Shown here: piece after piece, positions 46,945 to 64,000 of the stretch
Position numbering within the stretch: position 1 is the stretch's first letter
Layout of the letters: every line of letters begins with the position of its first letter
Program-made: the position numbers and the translations under genes
The notes under the pieces: model-generated
Seen by the model: only the letters and a program-made list of their open reading frames with translations
The model's database searches: none
Told to the model about the DNA's origin: nothing
Assembly (NCBI GenBank): GCA_023053545.1
Contig: JAKZAN010000001.1
Coordinates: 9,196,565 to 9,260,564 of the forward strand
Length of the DNA: 64,000 nt
Reading direction: 5' to 3'
DNA from: Lepidurus packardi
Taxonomy: Eukaryota; Arthropoda; Branchiopoda; Notostraca; Triopsidae

Positions 46945-47984
46945 ATGCCAGGTGACGACATGCAGGCTTTTCGTGAAGTATTTAAAAGTTCCAAGTACGT
47001 GGTATTTTTGACGGGAGCAGGCGTCTCGGCGGAATCCGGTGTACCAACATTCCGTGGTTCCGGGGGTTTATGGAGGGCATACTCCGCCCCTGATTTAGCA
47101 ACGCCTACTGCGTTTTGGAGGAATCCTTCTCTAGTCTGGGAATTCTACCATTATCGCCGAGAATTAGTAGTTGCAAAGCAGCCCAATGACGTAACTATTC
47201 TTCACGGTTACATTCAAACACTTTCTTCCATGATGTAACTCTGTATTTCTTTTGTAGGCCCATAAAGCTATCGCGGAATGTGAGAAACGCTTAGCCGCAG
47301 AAGGGCGCAAAGTCGTAGTCATTACACAGAACGTTGATGAACTCCACAAACGCGCCGGATCTCAGAACGTTTTGCAGCTCCACGGAAGCCTTTTTGAAAC
47401 CAAATGTACACAATGTGAACGCGTGGAGCGCAATTATGACAGTCCAATCTGCTCAGCCTTACAGGGACTTGGGTACGATTTCCTATGTTATTAAGAGTAA
47501 AACCAATCGGTCTCCTTTATAGGGCATCGGATCCGAAGGCTCCTGATGCCAAGGTTCCGGAAGAATTATTGCCACACTGCAAAAACCCTGAATGCAATGG
47601 TCTCCTGCGGCCTAATGTCGTTTGGTTTGGAGAAAGTCTCGATGAAAATGTTTTAATCAAAGCAGGTAAATGTACGATTATCTGTATGATTCTCATAGAT
47701 TTTCTAATGGGTGTGACTACTTAGTGAAAGCCTTGAACCGATGTGATTTGTGCTTCGTGGTGGGCACTTCTTCTGTAGTTTACCCTGCCGCAATGTTTGC
47801 CCCTCAAGCAGCAGCTCGCGGCGTCCCTGTCGCCGAATTTAACCTGGAGGAGACGCCTGCAACTTCAGATTTCAAGTAAATGAGCGTTTGAACGCAACAC
47901 AACTCTTGTCACGTTTCAAAAACATGTAGGTTTCATTTTCGTGGTCCGTGTGGTACAACTTTGCCTCCTCTCATTGCTCGCTAA
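46945..47984 (+). CDS. SIRT5: NAD-dependent protein deacylase sirtuin-5
   Basis: Five exons: 46945-47190, 47258-47472, 47523-47665, 47725-47875 and 47930-47984, encoding 269 residues. Sirtuin-5 removes succinyl, malonyl and glutaryl groups from lysine using NAD+. Visible motifs are the NAD-binding [15 protein letters not shown] (residues 24-38), TQNVDELH, catalytic His in LHGSLF (residue 124), two zinc-binding cysteine pairs (CTQC and the CKNPEC region), and [15 protein letters not shown]. The class III signature FYHYRRE keeps Tyr68 and Arg71, equivalent to human Tyr102 and Arg105 that bind acidic acyl groups. An in-frame stop lies 15 nt upstream of the ATG, so no mitochondrial presequence is encoded unless an upstream exon is spliced in. 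It converges on EIF6. Confidence 0.96.
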
Positions 47985-48126
47985 AATAGCAATACTCACC
48001 GTGATCTTTCCAGTTTAGCGACACTACCTGTCTACGAAAGCAAATAACGAAGACCGTAATGTAAAAAAAGGTGGTATTTTCCCCTCCCCAAACGTGTGGC
48101 ACGGTTTAAGGTTTACGTCATGCTGC

Positions 48127-48132
48127 AATAAA
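48127..48132 (+). terminator. Poly(A) signal of SIRT5
   Basis: AATAAA 143 nt after the SIRT5 stop and 47 bp before the end of the convergent EIF6 reading frame. Further AATAAA hexamers follow at about 48158-48168. Confidence 0.6.
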
Positions 48133-48178
48133 AAGTTACGTTAAGACGTACAAGTTAAATAAAAATAAAAAACTGAAT

Positions 48179-49214
48179 TTACCTCTCAATAAGTGTGTTC
48201 CTCATTTGAGTAGCAATGTTGGAAGGCTGGGCTTCGTTTAACTTGAAAACGCTTTCCACTACAGATATCTCAGGGGCTGTGGTATCGAATCCACAGAAAG
48301 CTGCCCAATCATTGACGACTAAACCAGCTGCGATTACATCTGATCCGCGGTTTACTGTTCCGGCCTATACAATTCAACCATTTTATTATGCGGAAGTAGT
48401 TATTAGGTTAGAACGTACCACTAACGGGACTTGAAGTAAGGAGGACAGCTCGTCTTGTTCAGCTATCGTAGTTTTGGGATGGACCAACCCTCCTTGATTA
48501 CTGAATGCGCAATAAGAGCCCACCAGTACCGAATCAGCGATTGTGTGCCTGAAAACTTCTACTTTTAGCACGTCAGATAGAAGTTCTTCCGTTTCCTGAA
48601 TAAAAAGACAATTTAAAAATAACCTCAATGGTCACTTCAGTTTAAACGCTATTTTACCCTGTCAAGATCAGGGTGAACCAACGCCACATAATCGTTGCAG
48701 GCAATCACGTTGCCCAAAGCTGACAGACGCTCTTCCACGCGTTGGATTTTGACTGAATCTGGCAAAGAATTGCGTATATGTTGAAGTTCTTGATCCGTAG
48801 TGTGATTCGGAACCAAAAGCCCATGGCGATTTCCTACTGTTAAACGTCCCAAGATGCGACAACCACCAATTTGTGTGTGGATGACGGGAATTGTCTCGGC
48901 CAATTCACTCTCGAATATGCTAAAATGGGGAATACAGTAAAGTTACTAATTTATCTTAGAAAAAATACTTAATGCAATAACTAGCTAGAGGTTATTAGCA
49001 AAAAGTTCCAGCGAATTGACAGAAAATCTTAAGATTTAATTTACACGAAGACTAACTTAACGTTAACTAACGTGGATTAGTGGATAGTCCGAAAAGGTAG
49101 TTGTCACCTGTAGAAATTTTCTGAACCTCCAACGGCAACCAAGCAATATGCATTGGTTAATTTGGCAAAGACCCCAATCTCATTATTATTTTCAAATTGC
49201 AAACGAACTGCCAT
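48179..49214 (-). CDS. EIF6: Eukaryotic translation initiation factor 6
   Basis: Four exons: 49108-49214, 48658-48919, 48419-48595 and 48179-48364. They total 732 nt and 243 residues (245 in human) with phases 2, 0, 0. eIF6 binds the 60S subunit, is needed for its biogenesis in the nucleolus, and keeps it from joining 40S prematurely. The chain reads [104 protein letters not shown] and [20 protein letters not shown]. It covers the five repeated subdomains of the pentein fold. The last exon was found by splicing (CCGTTAGTG|GTACGT to TATAG|GCCGGAACA) and has no long open frame of its own. It ends tail-to-tail with SIRT5, with 194 bp between stops. Confidence 0.97.
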
Positions 49215-51219
49215 TGCTATAAAATTTAATTTAACGAAAACGTAGATAGATTTCGTAGCTGATTTCACCACCACAACACGTGTAGACGCAACTTGTGGTG
49301 TGTCGGAAAACGGCAACTTCCAATGTAGTATGTTCCAACTACGAGTAGGTGGCGCTAGCTTACGTCCTAAACCTCTATTTCTATTTCAACTTGGCCTACT
49401 CTTCCGAACTCAAATCCTCGATTTCAACCCGCAGTCCGCAGTTTTGCATTAAGGGTTTCGTGATGGTGGTAGAATGTTTGTTGAGTTCTTTGCGTAGACT
49501 GTTATTTTCGGATTAATTTTGCTTTCGGACAGTAAACTTAGCTGCTGCTCTAAGTAAGTAACTCTTAGTTCTAGTAATTAGTTTTAACCGTGTCTACCTT
49601 ACTTATTTCTGCCATAATCTGCGTTGTATTCACTTGTATGTTTCATTACACCTGATCAAATATTAAAATACATGACGAGACTCATTCGTCACTGAGACAG
49701 CCACTTTTTGTTGCAATAGCTATCTTGAAGTATTGAAAAAGAAAGGTTAAATTAGTATACATAATGAAAGTTTGCAATTCATGCCAAAACTTTCCTTCTA
49801 TTATTAGGGATGTATTATTACCTTACCTAATTATAGTAAAATCCCATCAAACTATTCGCCGTTAATTAGTTATTTAGCAGGTTGCGACCCATAAAATATT
49901 TCATGATAACATAAAAAGCTATAAAGATTTTTGCTACTTGTAATAAACAGTGCAAAAACGGCTTTCCAGGATTCGACTGCAGTTTCGCTTCAACTAAAAA
50001 AAAAATAGCTTCCCAGGCTTTTTAGTCCCCAAGTTTTTAGCTTGTTCATCATTCAGTAACCATATGGCCTGACTCTCACCTGTCCCTCCCTGCCCTTTCC
50101 CCCCTTCTTCTCCCGTATCTCAATACCCAAAGGGCCAAAAGTTTCTAACTCGCCAAGCTTACATGGATCGTGATTAGACTCACGGACGTCCTGCCTCCTT
50201 CTGCGTAGACTCTTTTGTTATGCCATTTCGTTTGCCACAATAACCAAACAAAAACAGCAAAAAGCAGGATGTGCCCAAAACTCGTGCCAATTTGCTAAAC
50301 TTGGCCACTTGGGTGACTTTTCCAACCGGTCAACAGAAACACAACTTTCTATTTTACCATTGACACAAAAGGGGAAGTAACCCAAGTAGAGATACTGACT
50401 AATATGACCGCCAGGCTTTTTAGCGCTTTCTGCAAAACATTTAGGGGTAAACTCGCTATCCCCCGCTCCCTTTCACTAAACTATTTGGTTGCGTAACACG
50501 AAACAGGAACAAAACGATCTTTCGTATTACGTCAGTTGTCACGCTTCAATTCCTAAGTCCGCACACATGCCAATGTTGGACTCAGCTGCTCATTCGTAAC
50601 CGTTGTCCAAATATTGTTATTGCTCATTAAAATTCGACCGTAACAAAAAGTTGGATAATAGTCGCCAAGAGTGTGAGTTTGCTATTTTAAACAGATTTTT
50701 TCCCGTTTTGGTAGTTAGCGTTGCTTAATGAACTGAAGCAAAGGGGACGGGAAAACAGGAACTCGTTTCTAGACAAGGTTTCAAATTTTAGACCAACCTT
50801 TCGGTTTCACCCTCTTTCGGTTGCACCACCCTTGAACGTTATTTAAAAATATACGTGTTGAAGTGTTTCGTGTTACAATGCTCAAGGCAAGACATTTTTA
50901 AGGTGCGGAAGAGTCTTAAGGTGAATCATGATCCAAGGTAAAAAACCGGTGAGCCCTGCTCAACGGTGAGTTGCTTGCCATGGTCACAATATTCGAAGAT
51001 TCTTGCATTGGTTACATTTCCCGTTCTAGACGCTAAAAGACTCCAAATTTTGGGTTACTGTTAATTTGTTCAGTTGATTCAAGTGAGTAGATTCGCAAAA
51101 TGTTGAGAATTTTCCTCAATTTACGGTCGGAAACATCTAAAGTGTAATGGAATTGTTGGAATGTTTGCTGATGTTGGGTAATAAGGACGTATTGTGTTAT
51201 ATTTCATATTTATTTTTAG
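49215..51219. other. Intergenic region with putative promoter and leader exon of the CEP170-like gene
   Basis: No coding frame was identified. A strong donor-like TCTAA|GTAAGTAA near 49551 and a good acceptor (a pyrimidine-rich stretch ending TTTTTAG) at 51219 would make an untranslated first exon around 49.45-49.55 kb. This is inference. No forkhead-associated (FHA) domain exon was seen here. Confidence 0.4.
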
Positions 51220-51249
51220 AATGAGAGGTTGGCAGTAGTAGTCATAGCC

Positions 51250-63288
<12,039 letters not shown>

Positions 63289-64000
63289 TAGAGGAAATTA
63301 AAATTTTCGTCATTTGGCTTTGGGAGCATGCTTGGGCCTTCTCTCTGTCTGCTCCCGTGGCAGCTTTCGGCTACAATACTGTTTTTTAGATTAAGCTCCT
63401 TTCCTGCCCTCCCCGCATTTTTTTCGTAGAACGTCTTCCAAACAATTGATTTGAAGAAAACGGTTGTGACGATTGGTTTGTTGCGTTCGATAGGAAACTC
63501 TCATACTTGAAGATTGTCGGTGACAATCTTGACCGTAGGCAGAGTTAGCAAGAAGAAGAGGTGCTAAATGGATATGGCTTTTTTTTTGTGATATTTTATT
63601 ATTTTGGAGTACACAACCAAACTTTGCAACTTTGTTATGTGTATTATATCTCGTCCAAGCTAAATCATGACGATAAAAATGTGCTTACGGAGCTTTTTGA
63701 TTCTGTTCTCATTTATATATACTCCGCTTTCTCCTTTTCTTGCTTTCTGATTTTACAGTGAATTGTACAGTTCTCTCATTGTGCTTACCCCGTTGGTGGA
63801 ATTACGTAATATTACAGATGGCTGGAAATATAAGTTGCTCGTTAGTAGATCTGTTTATTTTTACTCTTTTATGTGGCTCAAAATAGCTACATTTCTTCTT
63901 TCGATTAGAATATCCAAATAATATTTTTAAAAAGTGCTATCGTCATCAATTCACTACAGAATACCTCACAAATTTTCGAATGCAATCCTTTTTATGTAGC
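63289..64000 (+). other. 3' untranslated region and flank of the CEP170-like gene
   Basis: No canonical AATAAA occurs on the plus strand between the stop codon and the window end. An ATTAAA at 63297-63302 is too close to the stop to be a convincing sole signal. The 3' untranslated region may extend past the window. No other gene was seen here. Confidence 0.4.

Overview
This is a eukaryotic (animal) nuclear window. Genes are split by GT-AG introns, many of 50-150 bp and a few of 5-7 kb. AATAAA signals follow several stops, and the products are animal housekeeping and cytoskeletal proteins. A nesprin with a C-terminal KASH domain and a CEP170-family protein mark it as metazoan. Short introns, moderate AT richness and pogo/hAT-type elements suggest an invertebrate, possibly an arthropod, but the sequence alone does not settle the species. 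Every exon model below was joined by hand and keeps an open frame with consistent phases.

Layout. 1-15.7 kb is gene-poor. It holds one convincing minus-strand first coding exon of a transcription-factor-like protein (7893-8020), a 158-bp MITE and three G homopolymers. 15.75-35.4 kb is one minus-strand gene, a compact nesprin of 17 exons ending in a KASH domain. Its introns carry three pogo-like remnants, an hAT MITE and a foldback element. 35.5-38.4 kb shows no gene. 38.4-49.2 kb is a dense cluster of conserved single-function genes: ASF1(-), NDUFAF1(-), SNRPD2(+), PSMA6(-), two tandem PCMT1-like genes(+), a small membrane-protein gene(+), SIRT5(+) and EIF6(-). Several pairs share short head-to-head promoters or tail-to-tail ends. 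49.2-63.3 kb is a plus-strand CEP170-family gene of 12 coding exons.

The cluster genes do not form a pathway. They serve histone chaperoning, complex I assembly, splicing, the proteasome, isoaspartyl repair, mitochondrial lysine deacylation and 60S ribosome biogenesis. The clustering looks like compact packing with shared promoters, not functional grouping. I found no prokaryotic-type system, CRISPR array, rRNA or tRNA gene.

The points most worth a second look are: a CEP170 intron made almost wholly of (AT)62; a CEP170-family model without a visible FHA domain; a run of eight consecutive symmetric phase-0 exons in the short nesprin; a diverged second PCMT1 copy; and a family of internally deleted pogo elements that keep a transposase HTH fragment.
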